Assembly (NCBI RefSeq): GCF_014805525.1
Contig: NZ_JACFSZ010000001.1
Span: 62,001-126,000, forward strand
Length of the DNA: 64,000 nucleotides
Source: Rhabdothermincola sediminis
Lineage (GTDB): Bacteria > Actinomycetota > Acidimicrobiia > Acidimicrobiales > Acidimicrobilacustridaceae
Reading direction: 5' to 3'
Shown here: positions 32,456 through 41,479 of the stretch, in pieces
Position numbering within the stretch: position 1 is the first letter of the stretch
How the letters are laid out: each line of letters begins with the position of its first letter
Program-made: the position numbers and the translations under genes
The notes under the pieces: generated by a model
Seen by the model: the letters and a program-made list of their open reading frames with translations, nothing else
What the model was told of the DNA's origin: nothing
The model's database searches: none

Positions 32456-33574
32456 GTGTCGCCGATCACCCTCCACTGGTTCCTCCCCACGGGCGGTGAC
32501 AGCCGGGAGCTGATGCCCACCGGCGAGGCCGCCCACCGCCGCCAGCCCGACCACGACTACCTGGCACAGGTCGCCCGGGCGGCCGAACGTCTCGGATTCA
32601 CCGGGGTGCTGACACCGGCCGGCACCATGTGCGAGGACGCCTGGGTCACCACCGCGTCGCTGCTCGCCGACACCGAGACCCTGCGCTTCCTGGTGGCGTT
32701 CCGGCCCGGGCTGCTGTCGCCCACGCTGGCGGCGCAGATGGCGTCGAGCTACCAGCGCATGTCCGGTGGTCGCCTCCTGCTCAACATCGTCACCGGCGCG
32801 GACACCTCTGAGCTCGGTCGGTTCGGCGACTGGCTCGACCACGACCAGCGGTACGAGCGAACCGACGAGTTCCTCACCGTGCTGCGGGGGGCGTGGTCCG
32901 GGGAGCCGTTCGACTTCGAGGGCCGCTACTACCGGGTGCGAGGCGCGACCAGCCGTGCCGTTCCCGACCCCCTCCCGGCCATCTACTTCGGCGGCGCCTC
33001 GCCGGCGGCAGAAGCCGTCGCGGCCCGCCACGCGGACGTGTACCTGGCCTGGGGCGAGCCGCCCGCGATGGTGGCCGAGCGGCTGGATCGGGTCCGGGCG
33101 TCGACCGCCGCGGAGGGTCGGTCGGTGCGGTTCGGCATCCGCTTCCACGTCATCGCCCGCGAGCGCGCCGGGGACGCCTGGGCGGAGGCCGAGCGCCTCC
33201 TCGCCGGCATCGACCCCGCAGCGGTGGCTGCAGCCCAGGCCGATTACGCCGCCACCCAGTCGGTGGGCCAGCAGCGCATGGCCTCGCTGCACGGGGGCCG
33301 GACCGATCAGCTCGAGGTGTACCCCAACGTGTGGGCGGGGGTCGGGCTGGTCCGGGGCGGAGCGGGCACGGCCCTGGTCGGCAGCCACACCGAGGTGGCC
33401 GACCGCATCGAGGAGTACCACCGGCTGGGCTTCGACGAGTTCATCCTCTCCGGGTACCCGCACCTCGAGGAGGCCTACTGGTTCGGCGAGGGCGTCATCC
33501 CCGAGCTCCGCCGCCGGGGGTTGGTGGCACCCGACCACCATCCCGCACCGCCCGCCTTCGCCAGTTTCCGCTGA
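32456..33574 (+). CDS. ssuD: FMNH2-dependent alkanesulfonate monooxygenase (SsuD-type LLM)
   Basis: A 372-residue flavin-dependent monooxygenase of the luciferase-like superfamily that cleaves C1 or longer alkanesulfonates to aldehyde and sulfite during sulfur starvation. SsuD-type signatures are seen: ITLHWFLPTGGDSRELM at the start, RFLVAFRPGLLSPTLAAQMASS, GRLLLNIVTGADTSE, and GFDEFILSGYPHLEEAYWFGE near the end. The start is the GTG at 32456. The reductase (SsuE) and ABC importer genes are not adjacent, so flavin supply must come from elsewhere. The TauE-type exporter at 1638 is too far away to be linked. Confidence 0.9.
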   Translation: MSPITLHWFLPTGGDSRELMPTGEAAHRRQPDHDYLAQVARAAERLGFTGVLTPAGTMCEDAWVTTASLLADTETLRFLVAFRPGLLSPTLAAQMASSYQRMSGGRLLLNIVTGADTSELGRFGDWLDHDQRYERTDEFLTVLRGAWSGEPFDFEGRYYRVRGATSRAVPDPLPAIYFGGASPAAEAVAARHADVYLAWGEPPAMVAERLDRVRASTAAEGRSVRFGIRFHVIARERAGDAWAEAERLLAGIDPAAVAAAQADYAATQSVGQQRMASLHGGRTDQLEVYPNVWAGVGLVRGGAGTALVGSHTEVADRIEEYHRLGFDEFILSGYPHLEEAYWFGEGVIPELRRRGLVAPDHHPAPPAFASFR

Positions 33575-33589
33575 CCGTTCCCGCTGGAC

Positions 33590-34363
33590 TCAGCCCCGCC
33601 GGATCAGGTCCTTCCAGGATCGGCGGGGTTGGAGCTCCCCCTGGCGGGCCGCCCGGATCCGCTCCTCGCGCAGCATCTCGACCTCACGGTCGTCCAGCGG
33701 AGCCAGTTCCCCGGCCACCCAGCCGAGCAGCAGGTCCGCGAGAGCCGGGTTGCGCGCCAGCGCCGGCCCGTGGAGGTAGGTGCCGACCACCCGCCCGCTG
33801 ACCGCGCCCTCCTCACCCCAGCCGTTCCCTTCCCCCACCTCCACCCGCCCGAGAGGCCGGGCCGCGGGACCGAGCCGGGTGCGCCCCCCGTGGTTCTCGA
33901 ACCCGGTGAGCTCGGGCAGCCCCCAGCACGGATCCGGCTGCACGAGCAGCTCCCCGACGGCGCGGGGGCGCTGCAGGCGCACGGTCTGCACGTCGAGCAG
34001 CGCCAGCCCCGGCCGTGGCTGCCCGACAGCGTCGGGGAACTGGTGGCCCAGGATCTGCATGCCGGCGCAGACCGCGAAGACCACCGCCCCCCGCTCGACC
34101 GCCCGATGGAGCGCCCCCTGCTCGGCCAGCTCCCGAGCCGCCTCGACCTGGGGGCCGTCCTCGCCCCCACCGAGCAGATAGAGGTCACCCTGCTCCGGGA
34201 TCGGCGCGCCGCTCTCGACGGTCACCAGCTCGTGGGGGATGCCGCGCCACGCCAACCGCTTGGCCAGGACGGTGGCGTTGCCACCATCGCCGTAGGTGCC
34301 GAGCAGGTCGGGGTAGAGCTGCACCAGGCGCACCGCCGAGTCGCCACCGGTCCCCGTCCCCAT
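33590..34363 (-). CDS. gatD: lipid II isoglutaminyl synthase, glutaminase subunit
   Basis: A 257-residue type I glutamine amidotransferase. Nucleophile Cys99 is in VFAVCAGMQILGHQF and the histidine in GTYLHGPAL (His198). With MurT it converts the alpha-carboxyl of D-Glu in the lipid II stem peptide to the amide (D-isoGln), needed for efficient cross-linking. The ATG at 34363 overlaps the murT stop by one base (TGATG), showing strict coupling. The length is normal. It is the last gene of the pair. Confidence 0.93.
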   Translation of the reverse strand: MGTGTGGDSAVRLVQLYPDLLGTYGDGGNATVLAKRLAWRGIPHELVTVESGAPIPEQGDLYLLGGGEDGPQVEAARELAEQGALHRAVERGAVVFAVCAGMQILGHQFPDAVGQPRPGLALLDVQTVRLQRPRAVGELLVQPDPCWGLPELTGFENHGGRTRLGPAARPLGRVEVGEGNGWGEEGAVSGRVVGTYLHGPALARNPALADLLLGWVAGELAPLDDREVEMLREERIRAARQGELQPRRSWKDLIRRG

Positions 34364-35667
34364 CAGCGGAGCGTCTCCAGCGCGTCCTGGAACGCGGTGT
34401 AGTTCGCGGCGACGTCCACCGCGGGGCTGCCCGCGGCCTGCACCGCCGCGGCGAGAGTGTCGGCGACCACGTGATCTACCGCCGCGTAGCGCAACCGCAC
34501 CGCCAGGTCGTGGCGGCGCTCGCCCGTCGCCACCACCCGCCGGCCCCGGAGCCGCTCGAAGGGCACGTCCCACAGCCAGGAGGGGTCGTGGCCGTCGGCG
34601 ACCCGAGCGTTGATGGCCACGACCACCGGCTGCGGTGGGGGAGCCAGCATGTCGAGCGCTTCGCGCCAGCCTGCCGGGTTCTTGGCCAGCAGGAGCCTCG
34701 CCCGGCAACCGTCGACGGTCACGGTGCGGTAGCGGCCCGCCACGTCGTCGACGTCCGCCATCGCGGCCGCAGCCGCCTCGGGGGTGGCACCCATCGCCTC
34801 GGCAGCGGCCAGGGCCAAGGCCGCGTTGGCCCGGTTCACCCGGCCCGGGAGGCGCAGCTCGAGCGCGGTGCGCCTCCCGTCCCGGTGGGCGACCGCATCA
34901 CCGTCGAGCCACAGGTCGGGCTCGGGTCGAGCCAGGTCGCACCCGAGGCAGCTCCACCCGCCGCCCTCGAACGAGAGACGACCACCACAGGCGGGGCAAC
35001 CGGTGGCATCCCCTCGCCAGGTGTCGCCGGTGCCGACCCAGATGGTCCGCCATCCACGACCCGGGTGCACACCGGGAGCATCCGGATCGGTGGCGTCGGT
35101 CCCCATGGCTGCCCACACCACGAGCGGGTCGTCCGCGTTGGCCACCACCTGCCGGGGCGGGTCGGCGGCCAGCGCGCCACGCCATCGCTGCGCGATCTGG
35201 CGCACCTCGAAGGAACGGTCGAGCTGGTCGCGACTCAGGTTCAACAGCACCACGGTGCCTGCCCGGGTCTCGGCCAGCACGACGCCGAGCCACCGCTCGT
35301 CGACCTCGAGCACCGCGGTGGCGTCGAGCCGGGCCCGCCCCAGCGCGGCGACGTGACCGGGGGGCATGTTGGCGCCGAGCGTGTTGGACACGACGGGTCG
35401 ATCCGCGGCCAGTGCGGCCGAGAGCAGCCGGGTGGTGGTGGTCTTGCCGTTCGTGGCGCTCACCAGCGCGACCTCGCGACCCACCCTGGCGGTGAGGTGG
35501 GCGAGGAGGTGCCGGTCGAGCAGGAGCGAGACCCGCCCACCGATGACGCTGCCCGATCCGAGCCCGCTGAGCCGGGACGCGTCGGCCACCGCCCGGCCAG
35601 CGGCGACGGCGATGCGGCTCCGCCAGCGGGGCCTGCGGCCGGGCTGGGCGGGGGCTGCGGCATCCAC
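34363..35667 (-). CDS. murT: lipid II isoglutaminyl synthase, Mur-ligase-like subunit
   Basis: A 434-residue Mur-ligase-like protein that activates D-Glu of lipid II with ATP for amidation by ammonia from GatD. ATP-binding P-loop SATNGKTTTTRLL, the NTLGANMPPGH segment and LEVDERWL are family features. A zinc ribbon inserted in the middle domain (CPACGG near residue 223 and CLGC near residue 241) is typical of MurT and absent from ordinary Mur ligases. The DUF1727 C-terminal domain includes LLLAKNPAGWREALDML. It forms an operon with gatD. Confidence 0.94.
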   Translation of the reverse strand: MDAAAPAQPGRRPRWRSRIAVAAGRAVADASRLSGLGSGSVIGGRVSLLLDRHLLAHLTARVGREVALVSATNGKTTTTRLLSAALAADRPVVSNTLGANMPPGHVAALGRARLDATAVLEVDERWLGVVLAETRAGTVVLLNLSRDQLDRSFEVRQIAQRWRGALAADPPRQVVANADDPLVVWAAMGTDATDPDAPGVHPGRGWRTIWVGTGDTWRGDATGCPACGGRLSFEGGGWSCLGCDLARPEPDLWLDGDAVAHRDGRRTALELRLPGRVNRANAALALAAAEAMGATPEAAAAAMADVDDVAGRYRTVTVDGCRARLLLAKNPAGWREALDMLAPPPQPVVVAINARVADGHDPSWLWDVPFERLRGRRVVATGERRHDLAVRLRYAAVDHVVADTLAAAVQAAGSPAVDVAANYTAFQDALETLR

Positions 35668-35869
35668 GGTCGAGCGATCGTACCGCCCCGGCCGGGCCCG
35701 CCGGTGAGGGCGCCGGCTCGCCGCGGCGCGGGGGACCGGTCCGCCGGGGTGGGACGTCGGACCGGGGACGGCGACAGTGGGCCACCGTGGGCCGTTCGGT
35801 CCATGACCGGGCCGGGCATTTGACGCCCGCTATGGTCGGCAGCGCGATGTGGTCGGAGGAACGTGGAAC

Positions 35870-36598
35870 GTGACGAACCGGTGGCGGGTGGCGGCATCCC
35901 GAGATCGTCGCGGCCGTCTCCTCGGCGACGGCGGTGAGGTCCGACTCCCCACCATCCTGGGTGTGGGGATCGGTCTGGTGGTGTTGGTGGTCCTCGCCAT
36001 CCGCATCGCCTACCTCACAGGGGTGATCGACGACCACCGTGACGACCGGCCCAGGGTCCTGATCCTCGGGGACTCCATCACCGATCGGGGTCAGCGAGCC
36101 CTGCGGGCCGAGCTCGGCGCCGCCTACGACCTGTCGATCGACGGGAAGGCGAGCTTCCGGATCGACCAGCAACTCCCCTCCGCGCAGCGGTGGTCGACCC
36201 GTCCCTTTTCCCAGGTGGTCATCAACCTGGGCACGAACGACGCCGACCAGGGGTGGCCGCCGGCGGAGTCCGCGGCCGCGCTCACCGAGATGGTCGGTCT
36301 ATTCCCCGACGCCACGTGCATCCACCTGGTGACCATCAACGAGCGCCCGCCGGACCTCCACGGCGGCGAACCGGCGCGCGCCGCCAAGGCCCTCAACGAG
36401 CACATCCGCGAGCTCAGCGTGAGCGACCCGCGGGTCCGCATGGTCGACTTCGACGCCATCCTGCGACGGCTGAGCGCGGAGGGGTTCGAGCCCACCCTCG
36501 ACGGTATCCACCCCACCGACGAGACCCACGAGCTGCTCGCGCAGGCCATCGCCGAGTCGCTCGACGCCTGCAACGTCACGAGCGGCACCACCGGCTGA
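35870..36598 (+). CDS. membrane-anchored SGNH/GDSL hydrolase
   Basis: A 242-residue protein with an N-terminal membrane helix (TILGVGIGLVVLVVLAIRIAYL) and an outward SGNH hydrolase domain. Block I is VLILGDSITDRG with the catalytic serine, block III INLGTNDAD, and block V LDGIHPTDETH with the catalytic Asp and His. Such enzymes remove O-acyl groups from glycans, lipids or peptidoglycan, or transfer acyl groups. The GTG at 35870 is favoured because GGAGGA lies nine bases upstream. The gene diverges from murT across about 200 bp without other recognisable features. Confidence 0.87.
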   Translation: MTNRWRVAASRDRRGRLLGDGGEVRLPTILGVGIGLVVLVVLAIRIAYLTGVIDDHRDDRPRVLILGDSITDRGQRALRAELGAAYDLSIDGKASFRIDQQLPSAQRWSTRPFSQVVINLGTNDADQGWPPAESAAALTEMVGLFPDATCIHLVTINERPPDLHGGEPARAAKALNEHIRELSVSDPRVRMVDFDAILRRLSAEGFEPTLDGIHPTDETHELLAQAIAESLDACNVTSGTTG

Positions 36599-36633
36599 CC
36601 GGACGCCGCGCGCCGGGGCCCGGCCCCGTCGTG

Positions 36634-37842
36634 CTAGGCGGCTGCGCCCACCGGGGCGGTGGGTGTGAACCGGACCGGCATGGATTCGAACCCGCTGATG
36701 AAGTTCGCCGGCCGCAGCGGGGTCGGACCCGCAAGCTCCAGATCGGGCAGCCGGGCGAGCAGGCGCTCGGTCATCACCTTCACCTCGAGCCGGGCGAGGC
36801 TGGCTCCGAGACAGAAGTGGGTACCGAACCCGAACGCCACGTGCTCGTTCGGGGATCGCTCGATGTCGAAGGTCTGGGGGTCCTCGAAGACGTCCTCGTC
36901 GCGGTTGGCGGAGTGGTACAGCAACAGCACCTTCTGGCCGGCCCGGAGTCGCTGGCCCCGTAGGTCGACGTCGCGGGTGACCGTGCGGGCCATGTTCTTG
37001 ATCGGCGTGACCCAGCGCAGCATCTCCTCGACCGCGGACCCGAGCAGGGACGGGTCCTCGATCAGCTTCTGCCGCTGGTCGGGGTGGCGGATGAGCTGTT
37101 CCATGCCGCCGCTCACCACGTGGCGGGTGGTCTCGTCGCCGCCGACGAGGATCAGCAGCGATTCCTGGACCAGCTCGTCGTCCGCCAGGCGATCGCCGTC
37201 GACCTCGGCGTGCACCAGGATGCTCATGAGATCGGTGTCGGGCGGGCGTGACCGGCGGTCCGCGATGACCTTCGTGGCGTAGGCGGTGTAGTTGGCGAAC
37301 GCTTCCGCGGCCTTCGCCATGAGCTCCTCGCTGGCCTGGTTGCTCTGGGCGGAGACCATCTCGTCGGACCATCGCAGCAGGTCGGCTCGGTCCTCGGGCG
37401 CGACGCCGAGCGCGTCGCCGATCATGATCATCGGCAGTGGAGCGGCGATGTCCATGACCAGGTCGCACTCCCCGCGCTCGCACACCGAGTCGATGATCTC
37501 GTCGCACACCCGGCGGATCTTCGGCTCCAGATCGCGCACCTGGCGTGGGGTGAAGCCCCGGTTGACCAGCTTCCGGCGCCGCAGGTGATCGGGGTCGTCC
37601 ATGTCGATCATCATCGGCAGGGGATCGAAGTTGGGGCGGATGCCGCCCGCGTTCGAGAACGTCGCCGGGTCGCGGGCGACGGCCTTCAGGTCGTGGTACT
37701 TGGCGATCCCCCACACCCCGTTGCGCTCGTCGAAGTACACCGGCGCGTTGGTGCGCATCCAGGCGTACAGCTCCTGAGGATCCGACGCATAGAACTCGCC
37801 GTCCACCAGGTCGATGTCGGGATGGGTCGGATGGTCGGGCAT
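36634..37842 (-). CDS. cytochrome P450
   Basis: A 402-residue bacterial P450. The heme-binding loop FGFGTHFCLGASLARLE carries the axial cysteine, the I-helix oxygen-binding motif is LVGGDETTRHV, and EEMLRWVTPIKNMART and SANRDEDVF are further family marks. The enzyme inserts oxygen into an unknown hydrophobic substrate, taking electrons from a ferredoxin such as the one at 11340. A palindrome TGACGGTCTGTCA lies just upstream (37864-37876). Family assignment (CYP number) is not possible by eye; the sequence resembles CYP107/CYP125-adjacent actinobacterial groups only in general features. Confidence 0.93.
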   Translation of the reverse strand: MPDHPTHPDIDLVDGEFYASDPQELYAWMRTNAPVYFDERNGVWGIAKYHDLKAVARDPATFSNAGGIRPNFDPLPMMIDMDDPDHLRRRKLVNRGFTPRQVRDLEPKIRRVCDEIIDSVCERGECDLVMDIAAPLPMIMIGDALGVAPEDRADLLRWSDEMVSAQSNQASEELMAKAAEAFANYTAYATKVIADRRSRPPDTDLMSILVHAEVDGDRLADDELVQESLLILVGGDETTRHVVSGGMEQLIRHPDQRQKLIEDPSLLGSAVEEMLRWVTPIKNMARTVTRDVDLRGQRLRAGQKVLLLYHSANRDEDVFEDPQTFDIERSPNEHVAFGFGTHFCLGASLARLEVKVMTERLLARLPDLELAGPTPLRPANFISGFESMPVRFTPTAPVGAAA

Positions 37843-37863
37843 GCCTCCACCTTGGCAGATGTC

Positions 37864-37876
37864 TGACGGTCTGTCA
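37864..37876. promoter_or_regulatory. putative TetR-type operator upstream of the P450 gene
   Basis: TGACGGTCTGTCA is a palindrome with one mismatch (extended form CTGAC-GGTCT-GTCAG). It lies 22-34 bases upstream of the P450 start codon. A closely related perfect form is found at 41068-41080 before the LLM oxidoreductase gene, which makes a shared regulator plausible. No regulator gene is adjacent. Confidence 0.45.
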
Positions 37877-37901
37877 GGTGCGGTGGAGGGCCCGGGTCAG
37901 C

Positions 37902-38582
37902 TCAGGTCAGCTCGGCGAACCCTTCCACCGCCGCGACGTCGCCCGCGACCAGCACCAAGCAGTCCTGGTCCAGCACCGAGTCCGGGTTGGCATAGGTGAA
38001 GCGCTCGCCGCGGGGCTTGACGAACACCACGGTCACCCCGTAGCGGGCGCGGACCTGCGACTCGCCGAGGGTGCGGCCCCACAGCTCCCTCGGCACCCGG
38101 GTCTCGACCAGGGCGAAGCCCTCACCGAGCTCGATGTAGTCCACGATCTTGCCGGTGACCTGGTGGGCGATGCGTCGGCCCATCTCGTGCTCGGGCAGGA
38201 CCACGTGCGACGCGCCCACCTTCTCGAGGATCCGCTTGTGGGAGTCCGTCACCGCTTTGGCCCACACGTCCCGCACGCCGAGCGCGACCAGCTCCGCGGT
38301 GGTGAGGATGCTGGCTTCGACGTCGCCGATCCCGACCACCACGTGGTTGAACTCGGTGGCGCCGATCTGGCGCAGCACCTCGGGTCGGGTCGCATCGGCC
38401 GCGATGACCTTGGTCAGGAGGGGCGCGAACTGCTGAACGGTGTCGGTGTCGACGTCCACGCCGAGCACCTCGTGGCCGAGGGCGACGAGCTCCAGGGCGA
38501 GGTGACCGCCGAAACGGCCGAGCCCGATCACGAGCATCTCCTCGTCGTGGCGCACGACGCGGCGGCGAGCCCGTTCAGCCAA
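37902..38582 (-). CDS. ktrA: potassium uptake regulatory subunit, KtrA/TrkA type
   Basis: A 226-residue RCK protein. The N-terminal Rossmann domain starts MLVIGLGRFGGHLALEL and binds nucleotide to gate the channel; the C-terminal TrkA_C domain begins around VTGKIVDYIELGEGFALVE. It forms a ring on the cytoplasmic face of the KtrB channel. The gene overlaps the end of ktrB by eight bases, so they are translationally coupled. The N-terminus has a few extra basic residues before the Rossmann strand, so the start could be slightly later. Confidence 0.9.
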   Translation of the reverse strand: MAERARRRVVRHDEEMLVIGLGRFGGHLALELVALGHEVLGVDVDTDTVQQFAPLLTKVIAADATRPEVLRQIGATEFNHVVVGIGDVEASILTTAELVALGVRDVWAKAVTDSHKRILEKVGASHVVLPEHEMGRRIAHQVTGKIVDYIELGEGFALVETRVPRELWGRTLGESQVRARYGVTVVFVKPRGERFTYANPDSVLDQDCLVLVAGDVAAVEGFAELT

Positions 38583-39948
38583 GGAGGGGCCTCCCTTCCG
38601 GGTAGCGGTAGAGCGTCTCGCGGCTGCGGAGTACCAGCGCGGTGCCGACCGTGACCGGTCCGAGACGGCCGAGCAACATGAGCGCGGTGAGCACCAGCTT
38701 GCCCCCGAGGGGTAGCTGGGGGGTGACCCCGGTGCTCAGGCCCACGGTGTTCAGCGCGGACAGGGTCTCGAACGAGGCCGCGTCGGCGGGCAGGTCACCG
38801 ACACTGGCCAGCGCCACAGTGCCGGCCATCGCCAGGCCGACCCCGAGCAGGGCGATGGTCACCGCCTGGCGTTGCGCGCGTTCGTCGACGCGGCGCCCGA
38901 ACACCGCCACGTCGCGCTCGCCGCGCACCTCGGACCAGATCACGAAGCCCAGCAGCGCGAACGTGCTGACCTTGATGCCCCCGGCGGTCGAGCCGCTCCC
39001 CCCACCGATGAGCATGAGGGCCTGGGTCACCAGCGAGGTCGGCTCGCGGACCAGCGCGTAGTCGACCGTGTTGAACCCGGCGGTGCGGGGGGTGATGGAG
39101 GCGAACACGGTGTTGACGAGCCGGTCGGGCGCCGGCATCGCGCCGAACGTGTCGCGGTTGGTCCACTCGAAGAAGCCGATCGCCACTGCGCCCGCGATCA
39201 GCAGTGCCGCCGTGGCGGAGAGCGTGAGGCGGGTGTGCAGCGACCACCACCGCCATGACGCCCCTCGCCGGGCGACGTCGAGCACCACGGGGAAGCCGAT
39301 GCCCCCGACGACCACCAGCGCTGCCACGATCAGTAGCACCGCCGGGTTGCCGGCGAAGCCGATCAGGTTGTCGTTCGATGTGGAGAACCCCGCGTTGTTG
39401 AACGCCGAGACGCAGTGGAACAGCCCGAACCACAGCGACTCACCGATCGAGGAACGGGTGGTGAGCCACACCGCGGTGCTGAGGGCCACGAAGCCGATGC
39501 CCTCCACCACGGCATAGAACAGCGCGATCCGCCCGATGAGGTGGCGGATGCCCCCGAATCCCGCTTCGTTGAGCTCCACCTGCGTGCTGAGCCGGCTGCG
39601 CAGGCCCAGCCGGCGGAAGACCACCACCCCGAGCAGCGACGCCATCGTCGTGATGCCGAAGCCTCCGATCTGGATGAGCAGGAGGATCACCACCTGGCCG
39701 AACACGCTCCAGTACCCGTCGGCCTCGACCACGATCAGGCCGGTGACGCTGATGGCCGACACGGCGGTGAACAGTGCGTCGGCGAGCGGCGGCGCCTCAC
39801 CGGACACCGTGGCGAACGGCAACCACAGCAGCACGGCGCCCACCAGCGCGGCCGCGGCGTATGACAGCACCACCAGCCGGGCCGGGTGCAGCAGCGACGT
39901 GTGGGACGCGCTCGCGGGTTCGGCGCTGCGGCGCAACAGGACACGCAC
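38575..39948 (-). CDS. ktrB: potassium uptake channel subunit, KtrB/TrkH type
   Basis: A 457-residue membrane protein with four M1-P-M2 units. The selectivity-filter-like segments (for example AVSAISVTGLIV, FHCVSAFNNAGFST, SITPRTAGFNTVDY, SALNTVGLSTGVTPQL) are spaced along the chain as in KtrB. It imports potassium with sodium or proton coupling, gated by KtrA. The gene order ktrB-ktrA with overlap shows a complete system. The N-terminal ATG lies close to a stretch of basic residues preceding the first helix. Confidence 0.92.
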   Translation of the reverse strand: MRVLLRRSAEPASASHTSLLHPARLVVLSYAAAALVGAVLLWLPFATVSGEAPPLADALFTAVSAISVTGLIVVEADGYWSVFGQVVILLLIQIGGFGITTMASLLGVVVFRRLGLRSRLSTQVELNEAGFGGIRHLIGRIALFYAVVEGIGFVALSTAVWLTTRSSIGESLWFGLFHCVSAFNNAGFSTSNDNLIGFAGNPAVLLIVAALVVVGGIGFPVVLDVARRGASWRWWSLHTRLTLSATAALLIAGAVAIGFFEWTNRDTFGAMPAPDRLVNTVFASITPRTAGFNTVDYALVREPTSLVTQALMLIGGGSGSTAGGIKVSTFALLGFVIWSEVRGERDVAVFGRRVDERAQRQAVTIALLGVGLAMAGTVALASVGDLPADAASFETLSALNTVGLSTGVTPQLPLGGKLVLTALMLLGRLGPVTVGTALVLRSRETLYRYPEGRPLLG

Positions 39949-40034
39949 CGCCGCGGGACCCTAGTAGCGAGTACGCGGCGAGGGAACGATCCAGCCGGCG
40001 CGAGCGGCGCTCCCAGCCGGCGTCCCGCCGCCGC

Positions 40035-41045
40035 TCAGGACAACACCAGCTCGGCGACGGTGCGCAACCCCTCGATGCCGGGGGAGTAGACGAGCAGGGT
40101 CGACACGGGGCTCTCCTCCCAGGCCTGGAGCCGGTCGCGGATGCGCTCGGGCGGGCCGCACAGCGAGATGGCGTCGGCGAACTCGGCGGGCACCAGGGCG
40201 ATCGCTTCGTCACGGCGGCCCTCGAAGAAGGCCTCCTGGATCTGGACCGCCTCCTTCTCGAAGCCGAAGCGGCTCATCAGCTTGGTGTGGTAGTTCTGGC
40301 CCTTCGCCCCCATGCCGCCGATGTAGAACCCGAGCATCATCTTCACCGGCGCCAGGGCGGCCTCGAGGTCATCGCCGATGTTGACCTGGACGCCGGCGAC
40401 GATGTCGAAGTCCGGGGGAGCGCCGGCGAGGGACTCGGCGTACACCTCCGGGTGGAACGGCGAGTAGTACAGGGGCAGCCACCCGTCGGCGATCTCCGCG
40501 GCCATGGCCACGTTCTTCGGCCCCTCGGCTCCCAGGTAGATCGGCAGGTCACGGCGCAGCGGATGGGTGATCGACTTGAGTGGCTTGCCGAGCCCGGTGC
40601 TGCCCGGCCCGTGGTAGGGATGCTGGTAGAACTCGCCCTGGAAGTCGAGGGGCTCATCCCGTCGCAGCACCCGGCGGATGATCTCGACGTACTCGCGGGT
40701 GCGGGCCAGCGGCTTGTCCGCCGGTCTCCCGTACCAGCCCTCCACGACCTGAGGCCCCGAGACGCCGAGCCCCAGCATCATCCGCCCACCGGAGATGTGG
40801 TCGAGGGTGAGTGCCGCCATGGCGGTGGCGGTCGGGGTGCGGGCGGCGATCTGCACGACGCTGGTGCCGAGCTTGATCGTCGAGGTGTGCCCCGCGATCC
40901 ACGCCAGCGGGGTGAACGCGTCGGATCCCCACGCCTCGGCGGTCCACACCGAGTCGTAGCCGAGGCGCTCGGCCTCCTGGGTGGTGGCGATCACGTCGGG
41001 GGGTGGGAGCTGACCCCAGTAGCCCCACATCAGGCCGAGCTTCAT
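40035..41045 (-). CDS. LLM class F420-dependent oxidoreductase
   Basis: A 336-residue TIM-barrel protein of the luciferase-like family. The start MKLGLMWGYWG, IKLGTSVVQIAARTPTATAMAALTLDHISGGRMMLGLGVSGPQVVEGWYG and DLPIYLGAEGPKNVAMAAEIADGWLPLYYSP are typical of mycobacterial-type F420H2-dependent reductases/dehydrogenases. The substrate is unknown. A palindrome (41061-41080) lies directly upstream in the divergent region shared with the Ddn-like gene, which also uses a deazaflavin, so both may respond to one regulator. Confidence 0.9.
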   Translation of the reverse strand: MKLGLMWGYWGQLPPPDVIATTQEAERLGYDSVWTAEAWGSDAFTPLAWIAGHTSTIKLGTSVVQIAARTPTATAMAALTLDHISGGRMMLGLGVSGPQVVEGWYGRPADKPLARTREYVEIIRRVLRRDEPLDFQGEFYQHPYHGPGSTGLGKPLKSITHPLRRDLPIYLGAEGPKNVAMAAEIADGWLPLYYSPFHPEVYAESLAGAPPDFDIVAGVQVNIGDDLEAALAPVKMMLGFYIGGMGAKGQNYHTKLMSRFGFEKEAVQIQEAFFEGRRDEAIALVPAEFADAISLCGPPERIRDRLQAWEESPVSTLLVYSPGIEGLRTVAELVLS

Positions 41046-41060
41046 GGCCGTCGACGCTAG

Positions 41061-41080
41061 CGGTCCGTGACGGACCGTCA
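41061..41080. promoter_or_regulatory. palindromic operator between LLM and Ddn-like genes
   Basis: Two overlapping perfect palindromes are seen: CGGTCCGT-G-ACGGACCG (41061-41077) and TGACGG-A-CCGTCA (41068-41080). The latter is the same pattern as at 37864-37876 in front of the P450 gene. The position, 16 bases from the LLM start codon, suits repression of that gene. The regulator is not identified. Confidence 0.5.
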
Positions 41081-41122
41081 GAAATGAGGACCTGCTCTCC
41101 CGAGGCGGGTAGACACGGACCC

Positions 41123-41473
41123 GTGGTGGACGACGACTACTGCTACCTCACCACGACCGGGAGGCAGACCGGCCGCGACCACCGGGTCGAGATGTGGTAC
41201 GTGCGCGACGGTTCCACCGTGTACCTGCTGGCCGGGGCGGGGCGGTCGACCGACTGGGTGCGCAACCTCGAGGCGGACCCGCGGGCGAGGATCCGCATCG
41301 GCGACCAGGAGCTCACCGCCACGGGCCGAGTGCTCGACGCGCCCGGCGATCGCGAGGAGGCGGCGATGGCTCGGGAGCTGCTCTACACCAAGTACCAGCC
41401 CCGCTACGAGGGGTTGCTCGACGACTGGCGGGATCGCGCCCTGCCCGTCGCCCTCGATCTCCAGCTCAGCTGA
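41123..41473 (+). CDS. nitroreductase/deazaflavin-dependent (Ddn-like) protein
   Basis: A 116-residue split-barrel protein. The start CYLTTTGRQTGRDHRVEMWYV and VYLLAGAGRSTDWVRNLEADPRARI are typical of the F420H2-dependent quinone reductase family to which Mycobacterium Ddn belongs (PF04075). The GTG at 41123 was chosen because family similarity begins right after it; an in-frame ATG at 41084 would add 13 unconserved residues. It lies divergent to an LLM oxidoreductase that also fits F420. The physiological substrate is unknown. Confidence 0.85.
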   Translation: MVDDDYCYLTTTGRQTGRDHRVEMWYVRDGSTVYLLAGAGRSTDWVRNLEADPRARIRIGDQELTATGRVLDAPGDREEAAMARELLYTKYQPRYEGLLDDWRDRALPVALDLQLS

Positions 41474-41479
41474 GCGCCC

